A DNA stretch of 14,513 nt. It comes from Nitrospirota bacterium. GTDB taxonomy: Bacteria > Nitrospirota > Thermodesulfovibrionia > UBA6902 > BMS3Bbin08. The notes beneath the pieces were generated by a model. That model saw only the letters and a program-made list of their open reading frames with translations, ran no database searches and was not told where the DNA came from. Position 1 is the stretch's first letter, and each line of letters starts with the position of its first letter. The position numbers and the translations under genes were made by a program. Of the stretch, positions 1-7,290 are shown in pieces. The DNA is taken from positions 1 through 14,513 of the forward strand of contig JACQXH010000139.1 of the NCBI GenBank assembly GCA_016208845.1, in the 5' to 3' direction.

Positions 1-39
1 ATAACCTCCGACTATACCAGCTATTTCCTTGAGTCTCAT
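1..39 (-). CDS. lpxD: LpxD N-terminus (UDP-3-O-acylglucosamine N-acyltransferase), partial
   Basis: Only the first 13 codons lie in the window; the gene runs off the left edge. They read MRLKEIAGIVGGY, which matches the usual LpxD opening (basic/Leu-Lys-Glu-Ile-Ala, then a Gly-Gly pair). The start codon overlaps the stop of the upstream skp gene by four bases (ATGA), so translation is probably coupled; no separate Shine-Dalgarno sequence is visible. LpxD adds the N-linked hydroxyacyl chain in lipid A synthesis, and bamA-skp-lpxD is its classic neighbourhood in diderm bacteria. The call rests on a very short peptide plus this context. Confidence 0.75.
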   Translation of the reverse strand, partial: MRLKEIAGIVGGY

Positions 40-275
40 TTTTTGGCTTTGGCAGCTTCGTTACATCTTTTAATGACCTTGTCAGTAACATCGTATTTCT
101 TGGGAGAATAGAGAATACCGCTTTCATTTATCTCAAGTAATTTTGTAGCCTGCTTCCCGCTGTCAGACTCATTAAGCGCTTTATTGAGGTCCACGTACCC
201 GATTTTCATTTCCGCAGTCTGCGCAATTGCTGCCCATGCAAATACAAAAAATACAACCAAGATAAATTTTCTCAT
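36..275 (-). CDS. skp: Skp/OmpH-family periplasmic chaperone, coiled coil missing
   Basis: The 79-residue product has a signal peptide (MRKFILVVFFVFAWAAIAQTA), then the Skp opening KIGYVDLNKALNES, and ends with the family's closing block SGILYSPKKYDVTDKVIKR. Skp/OmpH proteins are normally about 150-180 residues: a small beta body plus long helical tentacles that cage unfolded outer-membrane proteins. Here residue ~48 (KLLE) runs straight into the C-terminal block, so roughly 80-90 residues of coiled coil are absent while the frame is kept. A good ribosome site (AAAGGAGA, five bases before ATG) supports the start. It sits 85 bases after bamA and overlaps lpxD by four bases. Family membership is clear; whether this short form works, is a relic, or reflects a collapsed assembly is unknown. 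Confidence 0.8.
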   Translation of the reverse strand: MRKFILVVFFVFAWAAIAQTAEMKIGYVDLNKALNESDSGKQATKLLEINESGILYSPKKYDVTDKVIKRCNEAAKAKK

Positions 276-360
276 ACTGTCTCCTTTAAATTATTAGTAT
301 TCAGTAACCGGTAGTCAGTAAACAGTTAAAGTCGGTTTTTGATGTATACTTTTTGCTGAT

Positions 361-2652
361 TTAAAACAGCCCTCCCATTGTAAATTCAATCTTGTTCCTT
401 CCCTCATCTTTCTTAGTCGCCAAATTGAAGCCCCATTCGAGCCTTATGGGACCGAATGGCGACATCCATCTCACTCCAAAACCTGCGGTCTTTCTCAGGT
501 TAATTTCCTGAAATTCATCAAAGGAACTGCCAATATCTGAAAAGACCACCCCCTTTAGCTTTATATCCTTGGCAAGCGGGAAGATATATTCAGCATTGAA
601 AATCAACTCTTTGGTCCCGCCTATTCGCTCTCCCTGTTCATTCCTTGGTCCGCCATCACCAAAACCAAGCCCTCTTACAGTGCTAATGCCGCCTACATAA
701 AATCTCTCATAAAGCGGAAGATATTTGCCTGCGAATCCTCTGGCAGCGCCGAACCGGCCTCTAATATTGAACGTCGTGTCCCACTTTGCGGGGAAAAACC
801 ACATGGAGTCAATGACTGACTTGATGAAATAATTTTCTCCGCCAAGACCCGCAATAGTGTAATTAAGTGAATTTCTTGAGCCTGTGGTCGGGTCTAAATA
901 ACTGTCCCGTGTATCTCTCCAGATCGAAGGGCTTATACTGCTTGTGATCTTCTCGCCCTTCTGATCTTTTATGATTGAGGACGCGTCATCAGCGACATCA
1001 GTAATGTCAACTTTTTCTAAATTGTATGTTATTCTCCCTCCTACATATTCAGATAATTCCTTCCCGAAGCCTATTGAAATACCGGTTGCCTTTCTGTGAT
1101 AATCCGGATATTCAAAGGTGTCGTTATAAAGACCGAGAGATGCTGATATGGGTTTATCCATGAACCATGGATCTGTAATAGAGAGGTTATAATTGGACCT
1201 GATGGAGCTGAAGTCTACTTTAAGCTTCAGCTGCAGGCCTTTTCCAAAAAGGTTGGCCTGGGAAATTTCGCCCATGACTATGAACTTATCTACCGAACTG
1301 TATCCTCCGCCTATTGTCAGCATGCCGGTCAGCCTTTCCTTAACCCTGATATCGAGGTCGATAAGTTTCTCATCAATCCTGGGTTTAGGTTCAAGCTCAA
1401 CCGATTCGAAATAATTAAGGTTGGTTATTCTCTGGTAGCTTCTTTTCAGGAGTTTATTATTGAAAATGTCTCCTTCGTCAAGCCTGATCTCCCTTCTGAT
1501 CACTTTGTCGCGGGTCTTCTGATTGCCTTTTATCGAGATATTGCCGATCCTGAAAATCTCCCCTTCAATCACGGGAAAAGTTATATTCACGCTCATGGCT
1601 TCATTGTCGACATCTATTGAGGGATTAATATCTGCCCGCGCGTAACCTTTTTCCATATAAAGATCAAGGATTTTATCTATGTCTTCCCTCAGAGCAGACC
1701 GGTCAAAGATCTTTCCTGCTGACGTTTGGACCTGTTTATAAAGTTCAGTGTCACTGAATACTGTATTGCCGCTGAATGATACCGTCCCGACCCTGTACTG
1801 GCGGCCTTCAGAAACAGCAATTTTAATATACAGATTATTTTTATCAGGACTTAATGTAACCTCTGGCTCGGAAATTACCGCGTATATAAAGCCCTTGCTG
1901 TTATATAGTGCCCTTATCCTTTCGATATCATCCTTCATGTCCTCTTTATTGTAAATTCCGGAACCTGTTATAAATGAGAATAGCCATTTTTCTTTTGTCT
2001 TCATGGCCTTTTTAATATTTTTTGAAGACAGAAATTTATTGCCTTCTATAATGATCTCCTTGATTCTTACCTTCTGCCCTTCATCTATCTGGAACGTGAC
2101 GGCCACACTATCATCTGAAATATGCCTTATCGCAGGGATCGCACTTACAAGCCAGTATCCTTCTGACTGGTAAAAAGAGATGATCTTTTCCGCATTATCC
2201 ATTATCAGGGAATAGTTTGCGATAGCGCCGGGGGTCAATGTTATCTTTTCCTTGAGCTTGTCCTTCTCGAATTCTTTATTTCCCTGAAAGTCTATGCTTG
2301 CTATGGTGGGTTTTTCCTTAACGGTGAATATCAGCTTGAGTCCCCCCTCAAAAGGCTCTATCTCTACCTTTACGTCATCGAAATAACCGAGCGCGTACAG
2401 GGATTTAATGTCTTTCTGGACCGCTTCCTGTGAAAAGGGGCTTCCGATCCTGCTTCGTATATTAGCCTCAAGGGTCTCTTTTTCTATCTTCTTGTTGCCG
2501 CTTATCTCAAGCAGGGTTATAAGAGGCGCTTCTTCAGCTGACGATGACGAGTTGATATGCAGGAACGTGCAAAGAAGCACGATGCATGCCATAAGCGTAT
2601 GGAGACGAAAAAATGACAATTTAAATAGTGTTAACGCATTCTTATTCAACAA
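361..2652 (-). CDS. bamA: BamA, outer-membrane protein assembly factor
   Basis: This is the central pore of the BAM complex, which inserts beta-barrel proteins into the outer membrane. The 763 residues begin with a signal peptide (hydrophobic stretch ~21-32, likely cleaved after SSSSA near 39). Five POTRA domains follow, starting near residues 46, 115, 193, 283 and 363, each with the typical hydrophobic strand ending in G-N. The C-terminal barrel begins near 437. Loop 6 carries VRGL at about 659-662, where the family usually has VRGF/Y, and the protein ends in the beta-signal FTMGGLF with terminal Phe. The chosen start is TTG with GAGG ten bases upstream; the next in-frame ATG (Met21) lacks a ribosome site and would remove the basic part of the signal peptide. 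It heads the bamA-skp-lpxD cluster. Confidence 0.96.
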   Translation of the reverse strand: MLNKNALTLFKLSFFRLHTLMACIVLLCTFLHINSSSSAEEAPLITLLEISGNKKIEKETLEANIRSRIGSPFSQEAVQKDIKSLYALGYFDDVKVEIEPFEGGLKLIFTVKEKPTIASIDFQGNKEFEKDKLKEKITLTPGAIANYSLIMDNAEKIISFYQSEGYWLVSAIPAIRHISDDSVAVTFQIDEGQKVRIKEIIIEGNKFLSSKNIKKAMKTKEKWLFSFITGSGIYNKEDMKDDIERIRALYNSKGFIYAVISEPEVTLSPDKNNLYIKIAVSEGRQYRVGTVSFSGNTVFSDTELYKQVQTSAGKIFDRSALREDIDKILDLYMEKGYARADINPSIDVDNEAMSVNITFPVIEGEIFRIGNISIKGNQKTRDKVIRREIRLDEGDIFNNKLLKRSYQRITNLNYFESVELEPKPRIDEKLIDLDIRVKERLTGMLTIGGGYSSVDKFIVMGEISQANLFGKGLQLKLKVDFSSIRSNYNLSITDPWFMDKPISASLGLYNDTFEYPDYHRKATGISIGFGKELSEYVGGRITYNLEKVDITDVADDASSIIKDQKGEKITSSISPSIWRDTRDSYLDPTTGSRNSLNYTIAGLGGENYFIKSVIDSMWFFPAKWDTTFNIRGRFGAARGFAGKYLPLYERFYVGGISTVRGLGFGDGGPRNEQGERIGGTKELIFNAEYIFPLAKDIKLKGVVFSDIGSSFDEFQEINLRKTAGFGVRWMSPFGPIRLEWGFNLATKKDEGRNKIEFTMGGLF

Positions 2653-2684
2653 GCTGAAATTACCTCAAGAAAAAATTACGCAGT

Positions 2685-2715
2685 AGTATAGCATTTGAAT
2701 ATATTTAAAATCCAA
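2685..2715 (-). promoter_or_regulatory. Possible bamA promoter
   Basis: Reading the minus strand, TATACT (2685-2690) is a good -10 element. TTGGAT (2710-2715) lies 19 bases upstream as a poor, slightly over-spaced -35. It would start transcription about 40 bases before the TTG start of bamA. This is motif matching only; the region is AT-rich, so chance matches are likely. Confidence 0.3.
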
Positions 2716-2718
2716 TGC

Positions 2719-2747
2719 TTGAAGAAAAATCATAATATGTTTAAAAT
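2719..2747 (+). promoter_or_regulatory. Possible promoter of the HDOD-like gene
   Basis: TTGAAG (2719-2724), a 17-base spacer and TAAAAT (2742-2747) form a plausible sigma-70-type promoter on the plus strand, back to back with the possible bamA promoter. It would give a leader of about 60 bases before the TTG start at 2815. Support is from motif and spacing only. Confidence 0.4.
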
Positions 2748-2814
2748 TATTAAAAATCTCAAGCAAGACGCCCCTGTATGCTGCTTCACAGATTAAAGAC
2801 TGAAAGGAGAGATA

Positions 2815-3666
2815 TTGCAAATAGAAGATATCGAAATCTCAAACAAGAAAGACCTTGAAATCCTTAATGATATTGAGCAGAAGATAATAGAAAATATTAA
2901 TCTGGGCTATGATCCTCAAATCCTCGAGATCCTCGATAATGAAAGGGCAAGTTCACAGCAGATAGAACAGCTTAAAGATAAACTCACCAAAGATATCGTG
3001 GTCCGCCTGTTTAAAATGTCAAAGGCCATATATTTCGGCAAATTGTTTGGTGGCGAAGTTAACACTTTTTTTGATGTGATCATGCGGCTCGGTATGATGC
3101 CTGCAAAAATATATATATCAGCGCTTTCTATTTTTTCTATGTCACCGAATAAGGAATTCAGGATACTTGCAGCGCGGAGCTTTGCCACCTCGGTGCTCGG
3201 CAGGTTATTGGCGACTGAAATGAGGCTCCATGATGTAGAAGTAAAGAAGATCGAGACAGGAGGATTGTTCCTTGAGATCGGCAAGCTTATCACTATACTG
3301 TACCGGCTGCGTTTTCAAAAGGAGGCAATTGATGAGAAATTCACATCTAAGTACAGCCCTTATCTTGGCCTTAAAATAATCAGGAAATTTAATCTCCCGG
3401 CATTTTTGAACGAAATCCTGTTTTCTCCCTATCTCAGGTTTACGGATGATTCATTTCATATGTCTTCAATAGTTACCCTGGCAAATTCTATGGCTGACAA
3501 GAGCTTTAAAGCGCACGGCAGGCTTGTTATTCAATCTCCTATGCCCGGGCCGGATGGGCTGCTGGCAAGCACTCCCGGCTCCATTATTTCAGATCAGTTT
3601 ATGGCCGTAGGATTGGGTGAATATATTGAAGTTAATCCTGACAAGGAAGCACGCTTGATCATATGA
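2815..3666 (+). CDS. Degenerate HDOD-domain protein lacking the HD pair
   Basis: The start is TTG, supported by AAAGGAGA a few bases upstream. The 283-residue product has no signal peptide or clear membrane segment. Residues ~60-110 follow the HDOD pattern (VVRLFKMSKAIYFG, then RLGMMPAKIYISALSIFS, equivalent to VLKLANSSYYG and ILGFNTVRNIAVTISLLD in the intact neighbour). At 149-158 it reads GGLFLEIGKL where HDOD proteins have GGxLHDIGKL, so the His-Asp pair is replaced by Leu-Glu. The His of the QHS motif is also changed (RSF near 121-123). Residues ~225-283 form a Gly/Pro-rich tail I do not recognise. HDOD domains are regulatory modules common in signalling proteins of these lineages. It ends 96 bases from the convergent end of an intact HDOD gene. 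The HDOD assignment is inferred from pattern and is remote. Confidence 0.6.
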   Translation: MQIEDIEISNKKDLEILNDIEQKIIENINLGYDPQILEILDNERASSQQIEQLKDKLTKDIVVRLFKMSKAIYFGKLFGGEVNTFFDVIMRLGMMPAKIYISALSIFSMSPNKEFRILAARSFATSVLGRLLATEMRLHDVEVKKIETGGLFLEIGKLITILYRLRFQKEAIDEKFTSKYSPYLGLKIIRKFNLPAFLNEILFSPYLRFTDDSFHMSSIVTLANSMADKSFKAHGRLVIQSPMPGPDGLLASTPGSIISDQFMAVGLGEYIEVNPDKEARLII

Positions 3667-3762
3667 TTTATCCATGGCGGCTGCAACGAAGGGACATGTC
3701 AAATATCTGAAAATAAGGAAGGCTTATAAAGCAGGGTAGAACGTTTTATCATTTTCAATGCC
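3667..3762. other. Short gap between convergent genes
   Basis: These 96 bases separate the 3' ends of the two HDOD-type genes. I looked for a GC-rich hairpin followed by a T-run on either strand and found none convincing. Confidence 0.5.
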
Positions 3763-4629
3763 TTAATCCATAGTCCAGGAATTAACAACATCGTCAAAGT
3801 CTTTCTTTGTTTCCATAAGAAGCAGGTAAAGATCTTCATCCATAAAATTTTTATCCGCAATTTCGAGCACATCCCATGTGCGGGTATTTATGTTCTGGAC
3901 TTTGCTGTAAGGACTCGTACCGAGCTTAAGCGCCTTGGCAATTTCATTTCCTGCATGCACTGCATATACTACTTCCGGAAATTTCTTTTCGCGTTCAGGG
4001 TTGTTATGGAACCTTATTGTCTCTGAGAGATCAGCAGGGAAATGCCATTTTTTCGAGACAAGCGACCCGATTTCTGCATGGTTAAAACCAAGTATCTCCT
4101 CTTCAGCTTCTGACATGGAATGATTATTGTTCTCTGCTTTAGCTATAATTTTATCCATTTCTCGTGGGAAATTGGTATAGATAATCAGCTTTCCTATATC
4201 GTGCAGGATGCCGCCTATAAAGGCCTTTTCACTAAGGGCCGGGTTATGTTTCTTATGAGTCAAGGCCTTGGCTGCCACAGCGCAGCCAAGGCTGTGCTGC
4301 CATAGTCCTTTGATATCAAATGAAGTGCGGGATTTATTGAATATATCCAGCAAGGATATTGTGACCGCAATATTTCTTACAGTATTAAATCCCAGAATGA
4401 TTACGGCCCGTGAGAGCGTATCCACATGATAGGTAAGGCCGTAATAACTGGAGTTGGCAAGCTTAAGGACCTTTGATGTGAGGGCCGGGTCTTTCTCAAT
4501 GATCTTGCTTACTGATTCTATTGTGGAAGATTTTTCGCTCAGGGCGCGGTTAACATGCAGTACGACAGACGGCAAGGTCGGAATATCTTTAATATTGCTG
4601 AGGATCTTATCTATGTTTTTTTCTGGCAT
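3763..4629 (-). CDS. HDOD-domain signalling protein
   Basis: The 288-residue cytoplasmic protein consists almost wholly of an HDOD domain. It opens with the typical IPTLPSVVLHVNRAL (16-30), continues with DPALTSKVLKLANSSYYG (47-64) and ILGFNTVRNI, and keeps candidate metal-site residues: His112 in WQHS, His143-Asp144 in GGILHDIGKL, His184 in FNHAEIG and His208 in RFHNN. HDOD proteins act in signal transduction, often linked to stress, motility or second-messenger pathways; no output domain is fused here. The gene starts inside the end of the upstream accessory gene (19-base overlap), and its ATG has no good ribosome site, so translational coupling is likely. Its specific target cannot be read from sequence. 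Confidence 0.88.
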   Translation of the reverse strand: MPEKNIDKILSNIKDIPTLPSVVLHVNRALSEKSSTIESVSKIIEKDPALTSKVLKLANSSYYGLTYHVDTLSRAVIILGFNTVRNIAVTISLLDIFNKSRTSFDIKGLWQHSLGCAVAAKALTHKKHNPALSEKAFIGGILHDIGKLIIYTNFPREMDKIIAKAENNNHSMSEAEEEILGFNHAEIGSLVSKKWHFPADLSETIRFHNNPEREKKFPEVVYAVHAGNEIAKALKLGTSPYSKVQNINTRTWDVLEIADKNFMDEDLYLLLMETKKDFDDVVNSWTMD

Positions 4630-4949
4630 TTTAAATATTCTACGGCTTCCAGCTTTAATGCTGTCTCAAAAATAATTTTCATCATTTGATCCTGAGGTTC
4701 TCCATTAAAGCGTTTCTTAACATGACCAATGATCTTTTCTTTGGCCTGTGCAATATCTTTATCTGAAATATCATTTTTTACTTCTGCATCCTCAATGGCA
4801 AGGGTAGTAATGTTATACCGGGTCATGGCATTTATTGTTGCCGTCGTAAGGACCGCGCCCTTGGTGAGCAGGCGCTGCCCCTGGGGATTATAGATATCCC
4901 TGGCAATCACCATTCCTTCCAATGCGTCTTTTGGACTGATAATCTTCAT
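4611..4949 (-). CDS. Small accessory-domain protein of HDOD/HD-GYP systems
   Basis: The 112-residue soluble protein begins MKIISPKDALEGMVIARDIY and continues NPQGQRLLTKGAVLT, then a helix and a short strand (NITTLAIED). This 'control by GM-V-ARD-Y, G-LL-KG-VLT' pattern is known to me as a small domain often placed before or beside HD-GYP and HDOD regulators in delta-proteobacteria-like genomes. Residues ~60-112 are helical and charged and unassigned. The gene overlaps the downstream HDOD gene by 19 bases, so the two are almost certainly co-translated, as if one fused regulator had been split in two. No good Shine-Dalgarno sequence is seen. Family assignment is by memory of the pattern. Confidence 0.7.
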   Translation of the reverse strand: MKIISPKDALEGMVIARDIYNPQGQRLLTKGAVLTTATINAMTRYNITTLAIEDAEVKNDISDKDIAQAKEKIIGHVKKRFNGEPQDQMMKIIFETALKLEAVEYLKCQKKT

Positions 4950-5159
4950 TTTAGCCGTTACCTGTGATTTTTATTTTTGCACAGCAGGGCTGCATCAGTC
5001 AATTGAGACCGGTCTTCCAACGATTTCCCGGACACATAGTTTTTTCAACAGCATGATAAGCCTGACATTGACCATTGCATTTAAATGCATTTCCAGGATA
5101 ACAGGAGGCAGTTAATACCTTTGTCTGGCGTGTTCAAGAGTCAGGATTAACTTTTACAT
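4950..5159. other. Intergenic region with two perfect palindromes and a Cys-rich open frame
   Basis: This gap lies upstream of the accessory/HDOD pair and downstream of the HEAT gene. It holds AGACCGGTCT (5006-5015) and TGCATTTAAATGCA (5076-5089), both perfect palindromes. A weak minus-strand promoter is possible: TTGACT at 4997-5002, 18 bases, then AAAAAT at 4973-4978. On the minus strand, 5133 down to 4999 is an open frame of 44 codons with Cys spaced as C-x7-C-x3-C-x10-C; it has no ATG, GTG or TTG before the Cys cluster. It may be a gene remnant; I do not call it a gene. Confidence 0.45.
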
Positions 5160-5807
5160 TCATTGCCTGAAAAGTTTTTCTCTGCTTCGTTTAGCTATCT
5201 CACCAACTGTTAGGTTTTTCAGGTCCCCATCTTCATAGAAAGAAATAATACTCTTGTCCCCGGTAAGTTGCTGAATGTCATCAACAGACCATTTTGCCCC
5301 GATCTCACCAAGCGCCCAGGCTGCCAGCCCGCGGAGCAGGGGGGCAGCGTCATGCAGGTATGAACGGACAACAGGCATTGCAAATTCGACAAATTCCTTG
5401 TGTATATTGCCAATGCGCCCGATGGCCCGAAGCACACCTGCGGTAAGCATGTTCTCGTCATGAAAAGACACAATTATCGTTGCTGTATCTGAACAAAGCA
5501 CGGGATTATTCCTCACTATTTCTCCGAGCATCTCAGGCGCGCTCCAGCCGATCCCTCCGGACTCATCCCTTATCATCCAGAGCAGGCGGCCAACCAGGTT
5601 CCTGACGAGATCAGGTTCAGCTTTGGACATCTCCCGTGCAATTAGCCCTATCGCCTCGATTGCACGCCACGAGATGGTCAGGGTCTTATCATAGGAAAGA
5701 GAAATTAATATACTGAAAAGCTTTTGAGGGGTGCATGAGAGCCGGGATAACTCATCAAACCGTTTTTTTTCCAGGAGATCTATTATCTCTTTTTTTAATA
5801 TGAGCAT
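5160..5807 (-). CDS. HEAT-repeat protein (DVU0298-like)
   Basis: The 215-residue soluble, all-helical protein has repeating helix pairs typical of HEAT/armadillo folds: TISWRAIEAIGLIAREM (~44-60), GGIGWSAPEMLGEIVRNN (~84-101), TAGVLRAIGRIG (~121-132) and LLRGLAAWALGEIGAKW (~157-173). The ESGGIGWSAPEMLGEI block and the length resemble a small HEAT family that I recall from Desulfovibrio as DVU0298; its function is not established. It is the last gene of the flavodiiron operon, 15 bases after the NifU-like gene, with only a weak ribosome site (CAGG). HEAT scaffolds mediate protein-protein contacts, so a role in assembling or tethering the operon's metalloproteins is possible but inferred only from position. 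Confidence 0.7.
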   Translation of the reverse strand: MLILKKEIIDLLEKKRFDELSRLSCTPQKLFSILISLSYDKTLTISWRAIEAIGLIAREMSKAEPDLVRNLVGRLLWMIRDESGGIGWSAPEMLGEIVRNNPVLCSDTATIIVSFHDENMLTAGVLRAIGRIGNIHKEFVEFAMPVVRSYLHDAAPLLRGLAAWALGEIGAKWSVDDIQQLTGDKSIISFYEDGDLKNLTVGEIAKRSREKLFRQ

Positions 5808-5822
5808 TGCCTGAGAACCGTG

Positions 5823-6029
5823 TCATATGAAAAAGAATTCAACACCATCGATCTTGGAGTACAGATAGTCCTCTATGCAGTTAGTTGTGCACTCAGCGCA
5901 GTCGCCGGACAATTGTATCACTGCTTCCGTGCCCCTGAATTCCACTAAGTCCGCTGCGCTCTTGTGTGAGTTAAGGAGCATACTTAAACCCTCGAGGACC
6001 TCAATTATCTCCTGTTCGGTTTTGTTCAT
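5823..6029 (-). CDS. Mini NifU-like Fe-S scaffold domain protein
   Basis: The 68 residues match the layout of the NifU C-terminal domain: an N-terminal helix (EQEIIEVLEGLSMLLNSH), a strand pair (DLVEFRGTEAVIQLSG), then the cysteine loop GDCAECTTNCIEDYL and a closing 'IDGVEFFF' strand. The family motif is G-x-C-x-G-C-P, with the CxxC carrying a transient Fe-S cluster; here it is Cys44-x2-Cys47 with Glu-Cys instead of Gly-Cys-Pro, plus an extra Cys51. It sits 12 bases after the flavodiiron stop, with a strong ribosome site (GGGGGA). It probably binds or hands over iron or Fe-S, perhaps to the flavodiiron protein's redox partner. The changed motif leaves some doubt about cluster chemistry. Confidence 0.72.
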   Translation of the reverse strand: MNKTEQEIIEVLEGLSMLLNSHKSAADLVEFRGTEAVIQLSGDCAECTTNCIEDYLYSKIDGVEFFFI

Positions 6030-6041
6030 TTTGTATCCCCC

Positions 6042-7259
6042 TTATTCAAAGTTCTTATGATACTCTTTGACTTTTTTAGCAAATCCGCGAGCAAATTCAT
6101 AGCATTTGCTCTCATCGTCAGCAGATTGCTTATACAGCACCTGTATGCCCGGCTCGAAGATTTCCAGGCCCATTTTCTTGAACTCTTCATAGGCCTCTTT
6201 CACAGCGCCGCCGCCCCAGCCGTAACTTCCGAAGGCTCCGGCAATGCGGTTCTTTGGCCTTAATCCTCTGAGGTGATACAGGAATTCAGCCACAGTCGGA
6301 AACATGAGATTATTCAGTGTAGGGCTGCCAATGAGACAGCCTCTTGAGTTCCAGAATTCTTTAATGGCAGCGCTCGTGGGCGAGGCCCGCAGCTTTATGA
6401 CCTTGCAGTCCAGGCCTTCATCTTTTAGCCCCTGCATTATTGGGAGGGTCATCTGTTCAGTACTGTGCCACATCGTGTCATATATAACAGCAACGCTTAA
6501 GTTCGATTTTCCATTGGCCATATCAAGATATTTTTGCATGACATGGCCCGGATCGCCTCTCCAGATAATGCCGTGATCAGGTGCGATCATGTCGATCTCA
6601 ATTCCGAGTTTTTGAACATCAGCTATTTTCGACTTGATAAGCTGACCGAAGGGCATGAGTATGTTCGCATAGTAATCAACTATTGCATCGTCAAGCTCAT
6701 CATGTGACGAGCATGAAATGAATTCATCGTCAAACCTTGCCGCAGAGGCAATGTGCTGTCAAAAGGCGTCCTGGGATATCAGCAGCTTGGCCTCTTTCAC
6801 ATACGTCATCATTGAGTCCGGCCAGTGGAGCATGGGGGTTTCAAGAAAAAGGAGATTGTACTTGCCGGTGTTAAGAGTGTCGCCTGTTTTAACGATCCTG
6901 AATTTCCATTTTGAGGTGTCAAAATGCCGGTCCAGGCCCTTTTTCCCTTTCTCTGAAATGCAGATAACAGCTTCCGGAATTAAGCCCATGACCTTGTCTA
7001 TACTGCTTGCGTGGTCCGGCTCGATATGGTTAATTATCAGGTTGACTATTTTTGACGGGTCAACAATACTTTTTATGTTGTCAATAGTGACGCCTGCAAA
7101 ATCGTGCTTTACAGTATCAATAAGAGTGATCTGATCATCCATTATGAGATAGTTATTATACGTCGTACCGCGGGGCGTGACATAACCGTGAAAATCCCTG
7201 ACCGCCCAGTCAATAGCGCCTACCCAAAAGACATCAGGTTTGATCTCTATAGCCTTCAT
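6042..7259 (-). CDS. Flavodiiron protein (O2/NO reductase) with one in-frame TGA
   Basis: Read through, this is a 405-codon A-type flavodiiron protein of normal length. The metallo-beta-lactamase-like half has the diiron ligands His78, Glu80, Asp82, His83 (NHIEPDH), His145 (PMLHWPDS) and Asp164 (SQDAF). The seventh, His229 (APDHGIIWRG), lies after the break. The flavodoxin half begins near 252, with the FMN loop YDTMWHST at 260-267. Codon 167 is TGA (6759-6761); the sequence continues in the same frame with QHIASAARFDDEF, exactly as the family does. The two halves are separately open (7259-6759 and 6656-6042), but neither alone could be a working enzyme. I recall Gly at this position (DAFGQ), one base from TGA. 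The enzyme reduces O2 or NO using rubredoxin-type donors and protects anaerobes. GGAGG precedes the ATG. First gene of a three-gene operon. Confidence 0.9.
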
Positions 7260-7275
7260 ACGCCTCCATTAGAAT

Positions 7276-7290
7276 ATTCAATAAATGAAT
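7276..7290. promoter_or_regulatory. Possible operator over the flavodiiron start site
   Basis: ATTCA-N5-TGAAT is a perfect 5+5 inverted repeat. It overlaps the -10 element (7289-7294) and the predicted start point (about 7282) of the flavodiiron promoter. A repressor bound here would block transcription. The arms are short and AT-rich, so chance is a real alternative. Confidence 0.3.

Noticed and set aside
295..335. CAGTAA word repeated between bamA and skp
   Set aside because: Two or three copies of a six-base word in an AT-rich gap; too short to support as a repeat family from this window.
3667..3762. Bidirectional terminator between the convergent HDOD genes
   Set aside because: No GC-rich stem followed by a T-run could be found on either strand.
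6737..6751. SECIS element after the flavodiiron TGA
   Set aside because: A TTGCC/GGCAA stem exists, but it sits too close to the TGA, is short and lacks the typical loop bases. Kept only as a weak remark under the TGA finding.
6759..6761. Genetic code in which TGA encodes glycine
   Set aside because: A Gly reading would fit this one codon, but several other genes here use TGA as their proper stop at conserved lengths, so the code is standard.
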